A DNA stretch of 58,503 nt from UBA9865 sp035647835 (GCA_035647835.1 DASRMS010000089.1:1-58503), one strand, 5' to 3'. Shown: positions 7,951 through 17,511, counted from the stretch's first letter. The notes: a model not told the origin generated them from the sequence alone. Program-made: numbers and translations.

Positions 7951-8016
7951 GCTTGTCCTTTTTCGCTCAGGACAGCAAAATGCGACGCATAGGTGCGCCG
8001 CATTAACTAGCTCGCT

Positions 8017-10068
8017 TTAGTTTTCCATATTCACGTAATAGGGACGGATAACAGTTACTTCCCAAGGTAAATAATGTTTCTCACTTTTAGGTGTGGTACC
8101 ATTAACCGTAATCTTCACTGTAGAATAAGGTAAGTTCTCTACTAATGACAATGCTAGGGCGTCACGCAGCATTGCTGCCCGGGCAGCGGCCGCGATTGAT
8201 TGAGAAACAAGGTCATGTAAGGAAGGGGTTAAATCAACATAGATAATATTGTCAGCAATCTTTACTGATTGCAGGGTAAGCACCTTTTCAAAACAATCTT
8301 CGTAACCTGTTAAAACTGTTTGCACCACTGCTTCTGCAAGGGCTCGCTCCTTAAGCGGCGTAAATTCTTTGGTGACAGGTCTTAAGTAATATTTTCTTCC
8401 AGAAGCACTAGGTAAAAAGAGTAGACGTTCTCCACTTTTTTTACTAAACGGCTGCGGCTGAAAAGGCTCTTCAATTAAGAGACCTTCCTGGCCAAAAGTT
8501 ATTCTCTCTTCTCCAGCTACCGTAAATTGTATCTGTTCCACCGAGGGAATACTGCTGACAGTCAAGAGTAAGGAATCTAAAACACCCGTCAAAAAGGTAC
8601 TGCCTGACATTTGGTTCAATTCTTCTGGCAAATCCACTTCTACGGTGCCGTTCTCTACCTCTACCTTAATCTCTGACTCTTTGGGAATAGTGCGCTGCAA
8701 TTCACTGCCCTGTGCAGGCCCCCGCACTAACTCCAAGATGCTACCACGCAACAGTGATTGTGAGCTTTTTACACTACGGGTCACCGGAATTAGATAGCGT
8801 GAGTCTTGATCATAGAAGTAAAGGGTAACATTATTTTCTCCTTCTTGACGTCCAAAAACAACTGGTTGATAATAATCTGTTGTTTTTGGCTCTTTGGTCG
8901 TGTCAGTCCCCGGCGCTTTTCCGTAAAGATCTAAAAAATAAATACTGCCATCATAAAGACCTACAACGAGTGTACCTGACTGTGAGGCAAAAGCCATTTT
9001 TTGTGCCCGGCCGGTCACGTCTAGAACGTTGATTTGTTGTCCCTGTTGATCGTACTCAGTAATTTTAGTGACATCATCTTGAAATTGTCCCCAAGAAGCC
9101 ACAATTACCTGACTGCCATCAGCTGAAACCACGACATTAGCCCCGACCGGCAGTACTTGCTGCCACAGCTTTTCGCCAGTCATACTAAAATAAAGCAAAT
9201 TCTGATGCTGTGTTGCCGGGTCGGTAATAATTACACCGACATACAAGCCATTATCACTGACCTGTACACGACTAACTTCACCAGATACCGCATATTCCCA
9301 GACTTTTTCTGCTTTGTAATCGTAACGGGATATTTCTGCAGAGAATCCACTAATAATGTTCTGGCCACTACTGTCAACGCTAATGGCAGTACCCTCCTGC
9401 AGTTTCCACAACAACTCTCCTTCAGCAGAGAAAACACCAAAATAGGGGATCTCACCTTCGCGCCAATTGACCACAACACGTTTATCTATCCCGGTCACTG
9501 CTGCCGAGATAATTGTCCCCAGCTCTTCCTGCCAAAGCACGTTACAGCTTTTCTCCATCACTACTAATTGATCTTGCTGCTCTTCATGATCAGTGTGCAG
9601 TACAGCAGCGATCAGGCTGCCATCCTTGGCGATAGACAACTGTGTCAAAGGTGCATCAAACTGTCGGCTCGCCTTTTCCTTTTGATCAGGACCGATCAGT
9701 GTCAGTTGGCCACCTTCTGTACCCAAGGCAATAAAACTACCGTCTGGGGCAATATATGTCTGGGTGGGTATACTTTGCAGCTGTCTTTCCCAAACAGGCT
9801 TACCTTCTTTTTTCAGCAGGTAAACAACTTTAGAGGCTGTACCCACAACAGTGAATAAGCCATCTGCTGTCACAGAAATGTCTGTAATCTGCAATTCACT
9901 GTTTTTAACATTGAATTGACCCACGGCCGGGGATCTTACTTCCTCTGCCCCTGCTACAATTGGCTCAATAGGTTTACCGTTATTCGTAAGTTCTGAAATG
10001 CAACCCGTTAATAACAGTGTCAGCAGCAAAATGGGCGCTATTATTAGCTTCTTTGTGTATTTTTTCAT
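8017..10068 (-). CDS. Lipoprotein with beta-propeller and two GerMN domains
   Basis: 683 residues. The N-terminal signal ends in a lipobox (LLLTGC, Cys at about 23), so it is probably lipid-anchored outside the membrane. Residues ~50-395 form repeated short strands with GxxxA and DG-SG turns, a PQQ/WD40-like propeller. Residues ~405-535 (LRGSILELVRGP) and ~560-680 (LAEAVVQTVLTG, IIYVDLTPSL) are two GerMN domains, found in sporulation protein GerM and in lipoprotein LpqB. The start is the second ATG (10066-10068), better spaced from GAGG. It lies downstream of a sensor kinase/regulator pair, an arrangement recalling LpqB-MtrB in actinobacteria; a functional link is inference. Confidence 0.8.
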   Translation of the reverse strand: MKKYTKKLIIAPILLLTLLLTGCISELTNNGKPIEPIVAGAEEVRSPAVGQFNVKNSELQITDISVTADGLFTVVGTASKVVYLLKKEGKPVWERQLQSIPTQTYIAPDGSFIALGTEGGQLTLIGPDQKEKASRQFDAPLTQLSIAKDGSLIAAVLHTDHEEQQDQLVVMEKSCNVLWQEELGTIISAAVTGIDKRVVVNWREGEIPYFGVFSAEGELLWKLQEGTAISVDSSGQNIISGFSAEISRYDYKAEKVWEYAVSGEVSRVQVSDNGLYVGVIITDPATQHQNLLYFSMTGEKLWQQVLPVGANVVVSADGSQVIVASWGQFQDDVTKITEYDQQGQQINVLDVTGRAQKMAFASQSGTLVVGLYDGSIYFLDLYGKAPGTDTTKEPKTTDYYQPVVFGRQEGENNVTLYFYDQDSRYLIPVTRSVKSSQSLLRGSILELVRGPAQGSELQRTIPKESEIKVEVENGTVEVDLPEELNQMSGSTFLTGVLDSLLLTVSSIPSVEQIQFTVAGEERITFGQEGLLIEEPFQPQPFSKKSGERLLFLPSASGRKYYLRPVTKEFTPLKERALAEAVVQTVLTGYEDCFEKVLTLQSVKIADNIIYVDLTPSLHDLVSQSIAAAARAAMLRDALALSLVENLPYSTVKITVNGTTPKSEKHYLPWEVTVIRPYYVNMEN

Positions 10069-10153
10069 CATACACCTCAGTTTGTATGTCTCTTACCTCA
10101 ATTATAACGGTTAAATAGGGATGTTTATTTAAGTTTTCTTTAATTTTTGTTAA

Positions 10154-11575
10154 CTAAACCGACGGAAGCTTAGGTAGTGTTACCACAAAAGTTGAACCAC
10201 TCCCTTGATAGCTATCCTCTACCCATATTTTACCGCCATGCCGCTTAACAATCTCATAAACAATAGACAAGCCAAGGCCTGTACCGCCCTGCTCTCGTGA
10301 ACGTGCTTTGTCAACGCGATAAAAACGTTCAAAGACCTTCTCCCGATGTTCCGCAGGAATACCAACCCCTGTATCAGAAACAATTAATTTAAGCGAATCT
10401 GTCGCTTCCGTCAGCTTGACCCAAATCTGACCATTTGCTGGGGTGTATTTAATCGCGTTATCAACCAGGTTAAAAACAATCTGCTTGATTTGATGCAGCA
10501 CGGCAAAGACAGGGGCAGCGCGCGGTGGCAGTTCGTAGCTAAAAGCGATTTGCTTGACCTGCGCTCTTTTTTCTAACATCTCCAAAGTTGTGCGAATCGT
10601 GGGCACGATGTCAGTGAATGCCATGGTATCATCAGCTGTCACACGATCCAGTCTAGATAAATCAAGTAATTCTTCCACTAAATGAATCAGCCGTTCTAAT
10701 TCTTGGTCAATATCGCCTAAAAACTCTTCCTGTTCGTGGGGATCTAGCGAATATTCACGCATTGATTTAATTAAAACGTTTAAGGAAGTTAAGGGCGTAC
10801 GCATTTCATGCGAGGCATTGGCAACAAAATCTTTTAACTGTCTGGTGGAAATCGCTAACTGCTGTGCCATCTCGTTAAACTGGATCGTCAGCCGACCTAT
10901 TTCGTCCTTGGTGCGCACCGGCACATGTTGGGCCAAATCACCCCGGGTCATCTGCTCTGTAGCTAGCGTCAGCGCTTTAATTGGCGAGGAGAGCTTCTGA
11001 GCAAAAAAACGGCCTAGGAGGCTGGCGACAACAATGGCTAGCAGTGTAGCAGCAATTAGATAATTGCGTATATCCCTTTGTACGCCGTGGATATAGGAGA
11101 GCGAGGACGCTGTAAAAACTGCACCATTAACTTTACCCTTATTAATGATCGGTACTGCCACCTGTAGTACCCACTCGCCGCTCATTTCAGATTGCTGCAC
11201 ACTCCAACTATGGTCCTCTTCCTGCTCTAGAGCCGCAGCGATTTCTGGTCTTTCTAAATTCATGCCCACTAAACCGTCGACACGCTGACTATCACCTAGT
11301 ACATGCTGCTTCTGGTCTGTAATCAGGACACGGGCGCTAATTTGCCGCGAGAAATCAACAGCCACATTAGATAAGTCAGTAATATCTGGCGTATTAACTA
11401 ATTTGGGGGCAACAAAGCCGCCAATTAATTTAGCAGCTCTGGTCATCGCTTCATATTGATAGGCAAAATAATATTGCTCTAATGTATTTAAAAGAAAAAG
11501 TGAAGTTAACACCAGTACCACCACGATTAAAATAATGTACGTGAGGGTTAGTTTGGTGTGGATACTATTAAGCAT
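10154..11575 (-). CDS. Two-component sensor histidine kinase
   Basis: 473 residues. One membrane helix at about 10-30, an extracytoplasmic sensor region at about 31-170, a second helix at about 171-190, then a HAMP domain (SPIKALTLATEQM, about 198-250), HisKA with phosphoacceptor His256 in NASHEMRTPLTSL, and the ATPase boxes NLVDNAIKYTP, VSDTGVGIP and GGTGLGLSIV. The start overlaps the regulator's end by eight bases, with GGGAGG upstream, so the two are co-translated. It resembles PhoR/WalK-type kinases; the signal is unknown. Confidence 0.92.
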   Translation of the reverse strand: MLNSIHTKLTLTYIILIVVVLVLTSLFLLNTLEQYYFAYQYEAMTRAAKLIGGFVAPKLVNTPDITDLSNVAVDFSRQISARVLITDQKQHVLGDSQRVDGLVGMNLERPEIAAALEQEEDHSWSVQQSEMSGEWVLQVAVPIINKGKVNGAVFTASSLSYIHGVQRDIRNYLIAATLLAIVVASLLGRFFAQKLSSPIKALTLATEQMTRGDLAQHVPVRTKDEIGRLTIQFNEMAQQLAISTRQLKDFVANASHEMRTPLTSLNVLIKSMREYSLDPHEQEEFLGDIDQELERLIHLVEELLDLSRLDRVTADDTMAFTDIVPTIRTTLEMLEKRAQVKQIAFSYELPPRAAPVFAVLHQIKQIVFNLVDNAIKYTPANGQIWVKLTEATDSLKLIVSDTGVGIPAEHREKVFERFYRVDKARSREQGGTGLGLSIVYEIVKRHGGKIWVEDSYQGSGSTFVVTLPKLPSV

Positions 11576-12266
11576 TTTTGCCCTCCCGGAATTTATAGCC
11601 TGCCCCCCAAACGGTGAGAATTAGCTGTGGGGTGGCAGGATCCGGCTCTATTTTTTCACGTAGATGACGAATATGCACATCTACCGTCCGGGCATCACCA
11701 TAGTAATCATAACCCCAAACTTGCTCCAACAATTTTTCTCTACTAAAAACACGGCCGGGGTGGCTGGCTAGCAGGCTGAGCAAAGCAAACTCTTTACTGG
11801 TTAAATCGACATCTTTATCGTGTACTCTAACTTTGTGCTGAAAAAAATCAATTTGCAGATCCTGTAACCGGATAACCTGCATTCCTGCAGCATCAACCGG
11901 CTGGGCCTGGGAACGGCGGAGAATGGCTTTCACCCTTGCCACCAGTTCGCGCGGGTTAAAAGGTTTAGTCATATAATCATCGGCACCAAGCTCCAAGCCC
12001 AAAATTTTATCTATATCTTCACCACGTGCAGTTAACATAATAATGGGCACTTCACTGGTTTTACGAATATTGCGGCATACTTCAAAACCATCCATTTCCG
12101 GTAACATTAAATCTAGGACAATTAAATCAGGCGTCTGCTCATGAAAAAGGCGCAGCGCTTCTTTACCGTCATAAGCTACTCGTACTTCATTATGTTCTTT
12201 TTCCAGAGCAAATTTAAGTCCTTTTGCAATGGTTTTTTCATCATCCACTACCAGGATGTTGGCCAT
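11568..12266 (-). CDS. OmpR/PhoB-family response regulator
   Basis: 232 residues. The receiver domain has acidic pocket DDE at 8-10, phosphoacceptor Asp52 (VLDLMLPE), and conserved Thr (MLTAR) and Lys (MTKPF). The C-terminal winged helix (about 130-225) carries DLTSKEFALLSLL, VFSREKLLEQVWG and ARTVDVHIRHLREKI. It is paired with the adjacent kinase. The SD is AGGAGGGG. It is similar to PhoP/WalR; the gene context does not settle which. Confidence 0.93.
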   Translation of the reverse strand: MANILVVDDEKTIAKGLKFALEKEHNEVRVAYDGKEALRLFHEQTPDLIVLDLMLPEMDGFEVCRNIRKTSEVPIIMLTARGEDIDKILGLELGADDYMTKPFNPRELVARVKAILRRSQAQPVDAAGMQVIRLQDLQIDFFQHKVRVHDKDVDLTSKEFALLSLLASHPGRVFSREKLLEQVWGYDYYGDARTVDVHIRHLREKIEPDPATPQLILTVWGAGYKFREGKNA

Positions 12267-12280
12267 TGGATCCCCTCCTA

Positions 12281-12928
12281 TTAAAGTGAACGGTAGATAT
12301 CACGAACTTTTTGTATATCATGCCACACAGGACGTTTTTTCGTCTGATCCCGCAGCAGTGCTGCTGGATGAAAGGTAGCCATCCAATGCCGACCATGGCG
12401 TTCCACCCATTTTCCTCGCACTACAGATACCCGTGCCTGTGGATCAATTAAGGCTTTGGCAGCTACTGCCCCCAAACAAAGCACAATTTTGGGGTTAAGC
12501 AGTTCTATTTGTGCTAACAAATGTGGTAAACAAGTCTCAATCTCTCCTGTCGTAGGGGCTCGATTCCCCGGAGGGCGACATTTAACCACATTGGTAATAT
12601 AGACTTCTTCGCGGCTAATGTCAACAGAAGCAAGAATCTTGGTTAATAGTTTTCCTGCGGCTCCCACAAAAGGCTGGCCTTGTTCGTCCTCTTCTGCCCC
12701 CGGCCCCTCGCCCACTAGCAGCAGTTTAGCTTGGGGATTACCACTACCAAAAATCACTTGCTTAGCTGCTTGGCGCAGCTGACAAAGCTGGCAGTTGACC
12801 ACTGTCTGCGCTAAAGCAGCTAAAGTGGTGTCTTTGCCCTTTGCCTGCGCTAGTATCACCGGTGTAGAAGTTACATGTTCGGCCTCTGTTGTCGACACTA
12901 AATAATCAAATAAATATTTTTCTCTCAT
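12281..12928 (-). CDS. Family 4 uracil-DNA glycosylase (iron-sulphur)
   Basis: 215 residues. It removes uracil from DNA. Motif A is GEGPGAEEDEQGQPFVG, motif B is near the C-terminus (HPAALLRD), and four cysteines positioned for a 4Fe-4S cluster are visible (CQLC near 46-49, KCRPPGNR near 117, ETCLPHL near 133), typical of family 4 enzymes. The start was chosen at ATG 12926-12928 with AAGGTG six bases ahead, over a GTG three codons earlier. It lies 14 bases upstream of the two-component genes and probably heads their transcript. Confidence 0.9.
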   Translation of the reverse strand: MREKYLFDYLVSTTEAEHVTSTPVILAQAKGKDTTLAALAQTVVNCQLCQLRQAAKQVIFGSGNPQAKLLLVGEGPGAEEDEQGQPFVGAAGKLLTKILASVDISREEVYITNVVKCRPPGNRAPTTGEIETCLPHLLAQIELLNPKIVLCLGAVAAKALIDPQARVSVVRGKWVERHGRHWMATFHPAALLRDQTKKRPVWHDIQKVRDIYRSL

Positions 12929-13047
12929 TCTTTTCACCTTATGCTTATTTCCACAAAGTAAACGTTAACTCCTTTTTTACAAAAACTACATACACCTACT
13001 ACATGCATCAAACCCGGCCCTACGGTAGGGCAGATCTTCTCGTTAAA

Positions 13048-13080
13048 GCACAAAGAGAAGGCTGCCCTTCTCTTTGTTAG
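13048..13080. terminator. Terminator between pdxS and the glycosylase gene
   Basis: ACAAAGAGAAGG-CTGC-CCTTCTCTTTGT, a 12-bp stem with a four-base loop, placed after pdxS on the minus strand. Confidence 0.7.
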
Positions 13081-13104
13081 TTTTGCTATTTTATTAAACT
13101 AAAT

Positions 13105-13986
13105 TTACCAGCCCCGCTCTTGCATCCGTTCCTCTTGTTTGATGGAGGAGATTTCTAAACCAGGCATAGCTTCGCCTAAACCTTTAGAGACCTCTGCCAG
13201 AAATGCGGGATCATCATAATGCAGAGTTGCTTCCACAATGGCCCGTGCACGTGCTGTGGGATCTTTGGATTTAAAAATACCAGAACCGACAAATATTCCA
13301 TCGCAGCCTAGCTGCATCATCAACGCAGCATCAGCAGGAGTGGCAATGCCTCCCGCTGCTAAATTAGCCACAGGTAAGCGGCCCAGACGTTTTACCTCTA
13401 CTACCAAATCATAGGGAGCACTAATCTTTTTGGCAAAGGTCATTAACTCTTCATCCGGCAAGTTTTGCAATTTCCGGATTTCGCTCATCACTCTGCGCAT
13501 ATGACGGACAGCTTCTACCACATTACCTGTACCTGGTTCACCTTTAGTACGAATCATAGAGGCACCTTCACCGATACGACGCAATGCTTCGCCTAAGTTA
13601 CGTGCACCACAGACAAAAGGTACTTTAAAGAGTTTTTTGTTAATGTGGAACTCTTCATCTGCTGGGGTCAGTACTTCACTTTCATCAATATAATCAATAC
13701 CTAATGCTGCTAAAATCTGTGCTTCTGCAAAATGTCCAATCCGTGCCTTGGCCATCACAGGTATACTAACTGTATCTAAAATACTAAGAATAATATCCGG
13801 ATTAGCCATTCTGGCCACACCACCGGCGGCTCGAATATCTGCCGGGACGCGCTCTAATGCCATGACGGCAATCGCTCCCGCTGCTTCAGCTATTTTGGCC
13901 TGTTCTGGTGTGGTGACATCCATAATGACGCCCTTATGCACTTCAGTTAAGCCAGCGTTTACATGCATCGTACCTTGTTCTGCCAT
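13105..13986 (-). CDS. pdxS: Pyridoxal 5'-phosphate synthase subunit PdxS
   Basis: 293 residues, standard length. It makes PLP from ribose 5-phosphate, glyceraldehyde 3-phosphate and ammonia. Signature segments: MDVTTPEQAKIAEAAGA, the active-site lysine region VMAKARIGHFAEA, GARNLGEALRRIGEGA, MIRTKGEPGTG and the phosphate-binding GGIATPADAALMMQLG. The partner glutaminase pdxT, usually adjacent, is missing here: the neighbours are ddl and a glycosylase. RBS AAGGGG, ATG start. Confidence 0.97.
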   Translation of the reverse strand: MAEQGTMHVNAGLTEVHKGVIMDVTTPEQAKIAEAAGAIAVMALERVPADIRAAGGVARMANPDIILSILDTVSIPVMAKARIGHFAEAQILAALGIDYIDESEVLTPADEEFHINKKLFKVPFVCGARNLGEALRRIGEGASMIRTKGEPGTGNVVEAVRHMRRVMSEIRKLQNLPDEELMTFAKKISAPYDLVVEVKRLGRLPVANLAAGGIATPADAALMMQLGCDGIFVGSGIFKSKDPTARARAIVEATLHYDDPAFLAEVSKGLGEAMPGLEISSIKQEERMQERGW

Positions 13987-14041
13987 TGCTATACCCCTTT
14001 CAAACGAATCTCCTTATGTAAAGAGATTGGATTAATACCGT

Positions 14042-14070
14042 ATTTTACCATAGTATCTTTACTTGGACAA
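14042..14070 (-). promoter_or_regulatory. pdxS promoter
   Basis: On the minus strand, TTGTCC (14070-14065), a 17-base spacer and TAAAAT (14047-14042), about 55 bases ahead of pdxS. Confidence 0.6.
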
Positions 14071-14080
14071 GTATTATTTT

Positions 14081-15142
14081 TTATTCGTCTAGCTCAAAGC
14101 TGGTTTTAAGCGCTTCTTTCTGTTGGAAGCGCTCTTCTGCAAGCTGGATTAGCTGCTGCAGTAATTCTGCGAAAGGAAGCCCAGATGCTTCCCACATTTT
14201 TGGATACATACTGATGGTCGTAAAGCCAGGCATTGTATTGATTTCATTAAGCCAAATTTCCCCTGTTTGTTCATTGACAAACAAATCAACACGCGCCAGA
14301 CCAGCACAATCTAGAGTCGTAAATGTTTCAACTGCCAGCTGGCGTACCTTGGTGATAGTGTCTGGTTTTAGCTGTGCCGGAATAACTATTCTGGAACGAT
14401 CATCAATATATTTAGCCCGGTAATCGTAAAAATCATTACTGGGAATAATTTCACCCGGCAGCGAAGCTTGAGGATCGTCGTTACCCAGGACACTGCATTC
14501 TATTTCCTGTCCCGTTAAAAACTTTTCTACGATCACACGACGGTCATACTGCAAAGCTACCTCTATAGCATGCCGCAATTCTTGTTGATTATAAGCTTTG
14601 GAGATACCCACGCTAGAGCCAAGGTTAGCAGGCTTAATAAAACAGGGGAAACCTAGTTTTTCTTCAACTGCCGCCAACCAGTGGGCCTGCTCCTGGTGCC
14701 ATTGATAAGCAGTAAACCAAAGGTAATCACCAACAGGTAGTCCGGCCGCCACTAAAGCAGCCTTCATTAATATTTTATCCATACCGACTGCTGAACCAGC
14801 CACACCGGCACCTACATACGGGATGCGTACCAACTCTAATAGTCCCTGTACCGTACCATCTTCACCATAGGTGCCATGTAACGCAGGAAAAATCACATCA
14901 ATGGTCACTGTATTACCAGCACGTTCCCCATCAAGAATATAAAGACCATTAATATCTGGATCGGGCAAAACAGTCACCAGACTGCCATTCAACTGCCATG
15001 AACCTTCCTTGGTAATAAAGACAGGTAAAACTTCAATATCTGGCAGATTTTTTAAACCTTCCATAATGGCGGCAGCTGAACGTAATGATACTTCATGTTC
15101 ACCAGAACGTCCTCCATAAAGCACAGCTATCTTCTTTTTCAT
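14081..15142 (-). CDS. ddl: D-alanine--D-alanine ligase
   Basis: 353 residues. It joins two D-Ala for peptidoglycan precursors in the cytosol. ATP-grasp features: N-terminal VLYGGRSGEHEVSLRSA, the FPALHGTYGEDGTVQG loop, KPANLGSSVGISK, and the metal site LARVDLFVNE...EINTMPGFT. The start is ATG 15140-15142 with GGAGG five bases ahead; an ATG four codons earlier overlaps that SD. It is a single-gene unit between two hairpins. Which terminal residue (D-Ala or D-Lac) it prefers cannot be read with confidence. Confidence 0.95.
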   Translation of the reverse strand: MKKKIAVLYGGRSGEHEVSLRSAAAIMEGLKNLPDIEVLPVFITKEGSWQLNGSLVTVLPDPDINGLYILDGERAGNTVTIDVIFPALHGTYGEDGTVQGLLELVRIPYVGAGVAGSAVGMDKILMKAALVAAGLPVGDYLWFTAYQWHQEQAHWLAAVEEKLGFPCFIKPANLGSSVGISKAYNQQELRHAIEVALQYDRRVIVEKFLTGQEIECSVLGNDDPQASLPGEIIPSNDFYDYRAKYIDDRSRIVIPAQLKPDTITKVRQLAVETFTTLDCAGLARVDLFVNEQTGEIWLNEINTMPGFTTISMYPKMWEASGLPFAELLQQLIQLAEERFQQKEALKTSFELDE

Positions 15143-15205
15143 CTTAACCTCCATACATACTTGTTAATGCAGTTTATTCGTCAGGCAAAAAAAGTATGAA
15201 ACGGT

Positions 15206-15245
15206 TACGAAGGAGCAAGCGCCAGGCGCTTGCTCCTTCAACTTT
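15206..15245. terminator. Strong hairpin between fusA2 and ddl
   Basis: GAAGGAGCAAGCGCC and GCGCTTGCTCCTTC form a stem of about 14 bp with a tiny loop, followed by a T-rich run on either strand. It ends the EF-G2 transcript. Confidence 0.75.
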
Positions 15246-15261
15246 TGCGCTGTTTGTACGT

Positions 15262-17343
15262 TTATTCTTCTTTTGCGGCTTTAGCGTCGGCAATGATCTG
15301 TTCACTAAGATGTGCCGGCACTTCATCGTAATGGTCCTCTTTCATGGCAAAGGTGCCTCGACCTTGTGTCATTGACCGCAGATCAATAGCATACTTGAGC
15401 ATTTCAGACATCGGTACATGTGTCTTAATCACCTGATTACCATTGCTTTGTTCCATACCAAGTATCCGACCACGGCGACTGTTCATATCACCCATAATAT
15501 CGCCCATGAACTGATCTGGTACAGTTACTTCAACATACATGACGGGTTCCAAGAGCACCGGCTTTGCTTGTTCCAGTCCTTTTTTAAAGGCCTGATGAGC
15601 AGCTATTTTAAAGGCCATTTCGGAGGAATCCACACTATGGTAGGAACCGTCATACAGACTAGCTTTAATTCCCACCACGGGATAACCTGCGACAACACCA
15701 CTCTCCAACGATTCGCGTAAACCTTTTTCTACTGCTGGTATATATTGCCGTGGTACAGAGCCACCAAAGATTTTATCAACAAACTCAAACTCCTCACCAT
15801 CTTGCAATGCCTCAAACTCAATCCAGACGTGACCAAACTGCCCACGGCCGCCAGATTGTTTCTTATGTTTACCTTCTACTTTAGCGGTACCACGAATTGT
15901 TTCTTTATAAGGAATTCTAGGTAAGGTTAAATCAACTTCTACCCCAAATTTGGACGCTAATTTACTGGTGATAATCTCGAGATGCAGCTCCCCCATCCCG
16001 GAAATTAATGTTTGTTTAGTTTCTGCATTGCGCTCCATCCGGAAAGTAGGATCTTCCTCTAAAAAGCGGGAAAAGCCAGCAGCTACTTTATCTTCTTCAC
16101 CCTGTTTCTTTGGTTCTACAGCAAATGTTGTCACCGGCTCGGGAAAAGCAATAGGTGGAAAAACTGTACATAATTGCTTATCACATAAAGTGTCGCCTGT
16201 TTCTGTCACTTGCAATTTTGCAACGGCAGCAATATCACCAGCCGCCACTTGATCTACATTAATTTGATTTTTACCAAGCATCGTAAAAACTTGGCCTAAA
16301 CGTTCATCTTTATTTTTATTGGCATTATGTAGTTGGTTATCACCTTTTAAGGTCCCGGTGTACACTTTAAAATAAGAGATTTTCCCTACAAACGGATCGG
16401 CAAAAGTTTTAAATACTAAAGCTGAAAGAGCCCCTTGGGGATCTATCTTCACAGTAACCTTTTCACCACTCTCAGCATCTTCGCCTGTAACTTCAGCAAT
16501 ATCTGCTGGTGAGGGGAAAGCGGTCACGATCATCTCAAGTAAGGGCTGTGTACCAATATTGGCAGTTGCAGCGCCGCACATGACAGGAATAATCTTGCCA
16601 TTTAGTGTACCGGTGCGTAAACCCGCATTAACTTCGTCATCAGTTAACGGTTCACCCTCCAAGTACTTCATTAATAAGTCATCGTCGCTTTCTGCCACTG
16701 CTTCCATTAATTTTTCACGATACTCTGCTGCCTCGGCAGCCAATTCAGCAGGTATTTCAGCTTCGGTCATTTTCTTGCCATCGTCACTGAAGCTATAGGC
16801 TTTCATTTTCACTAGGTCCACGACACCTTTAAAAGCTGCCTCAGCCCCAATGGGTAGTTGCACGGGCACCACGTTTAGTCCAAAGAACTCCTGTAACTGT
16901 GCAAATACTTTACCAAAGTTAGCATTTTCTTTATCCATTCTGTTAACAAAGACTAAACGCGGTAATTTGTTTTCTTCAGCAAATTCCCAGACGTTTTCTG
17001 TACCAACTTCTACGCCGGCGGTAGCAGACAGTACTACTACTGCCGCATCAGCGACGCGCAAGGCACTGGCAACATCACCAATAAAATCAAAATAACCTGG
17101 CGTATCTAAAAGGTTTATTTTTACGCCATTCCATTCCACTGGGGCTAAAGAAGTATTAATAGTAATATTTCTTTTAGTTTCTTCGGAATCAAAGTCTGTT
17201 GTGGTTGTACCAGCATCAACCTTACCCAAGCGGTTAATAGCACCTGAAGTATAGATCATCGCTTCAGCGAGAGAAGTCTTACCCGCACCACCATGGGATA
17301 TGAGGGCTACATTTCTAATCATTTCTGTGGTATAGTTTTTCAC
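15262..17343 (-). CDS. Elongation factor G-like paralogue (EF-G2 type)
   Basis: 693 residues with the full EF-G domain set: GTPase (DTPGYFDFIGDV, NRMDK), domain II, and C-terminal domains IV-V (GRGQFGHVWIEFE, GDIMGDMNSRRGRILGM). The P-loop is SHGGAGKTSLAEA instead of the GHIDAGKTT of translocase EF-G, and domain IV has a shortened tip. Both mark the EF-G2 subgroup, whose role is unclear. It lies outside any ribosomal protein operon, in line with its being a second copy. GTG start with AAAGGAGG. Confidence 0.88.
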   Translation of the reverse strand: MKNYTTEMIRNVALISHGGAGKTSLAEAMIYTSGAINRLGKVDAGTTTTDFDSEETKRNITINTSLAPVEWNGVKINLLDTPGYFDFIGDVASALRVADAAVVVLSATAGVEVGTENVWEFAEENKLPRLVFVNRMDKENANFGKVFAQLQEFFGLNVVPVQLPIGAEAAFKGVVDLVKMKAYSFSDDGKKMTEAEIPAELAAEAAEYREKLMEAVAESDDDLLMKYLEGEPLTDDEVNAGLRTGTLNGKIIPVMCGAATANIGTQPLLEMIVTAFPSPADIAEVTGEDAESGEKVTVKIDPQGALSALVFKTFADPFVGKISYFKVYTGTLKGDNQLHNANKNKDERLGQVFTMLGKNQINVDQVAAGDIAAVAKLQVTETGDTLCDKQLCTVFPPIAFPEPVTTFAVEPKKQGEEDKVAAGFSRFLEEDPTFRMERNAETKQTLISGMGELHLEIITSKLASKFGVEVDLTLPRIPYKETIRGTAKVEGKHKKQSGGRGQFGHVWIEFEALQDGEEFEFVDKIFGGSVPRQYIPAVEKGLRESLESGVVAGYPVVGIKASLYDGSYHSVDSSEMAFKIAAHQAFKKGLEQAKPVLLEPVMYVEVTVPDQFMGDIMGDMNSRRGRILGMEQSNGNQVIKTHVPMSEMLKYAIDLRSMTQGRGTFAMKEDHYDEVPAHLSEQIIADAKAAKEE

Positions 17344-17482
17344 GCCAATGCCTCCTTTAAGCTTTGCCAGAAAATAAGGACAATTGTGCAGAACACGTTT
17401 AAACTTCGACCTTGGTTTGGTTAAATCCTGCTCAGACTGTTAATATTTCTCTTGACGATCTTTTTTATGTTTAAAGTTGCTA

Positions 17483-17511
17483 ATTTTATAGTAATCCTGG
17501 TAAAAAGGCAA
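17483..17511 (-). promoter_or_regulatory. Possible promoter of the EF-G2 gene
   Basis: On the minus strand, TTGCCT (17511-17506), 17 bases, TAAAAT (17488-17483). This implies a leader of about 130 bases in which I see no known riboswitch. Confidence 0.4.

Noticed and set aside
9157..9567. 136-codon plus-strand frame inside the GerMN lipoprotein gene
   Set aside because: Cys/Leu/Thr-rich with no known motif, and no start signal; the opposite-strand gene has a lipobox and clear domains.
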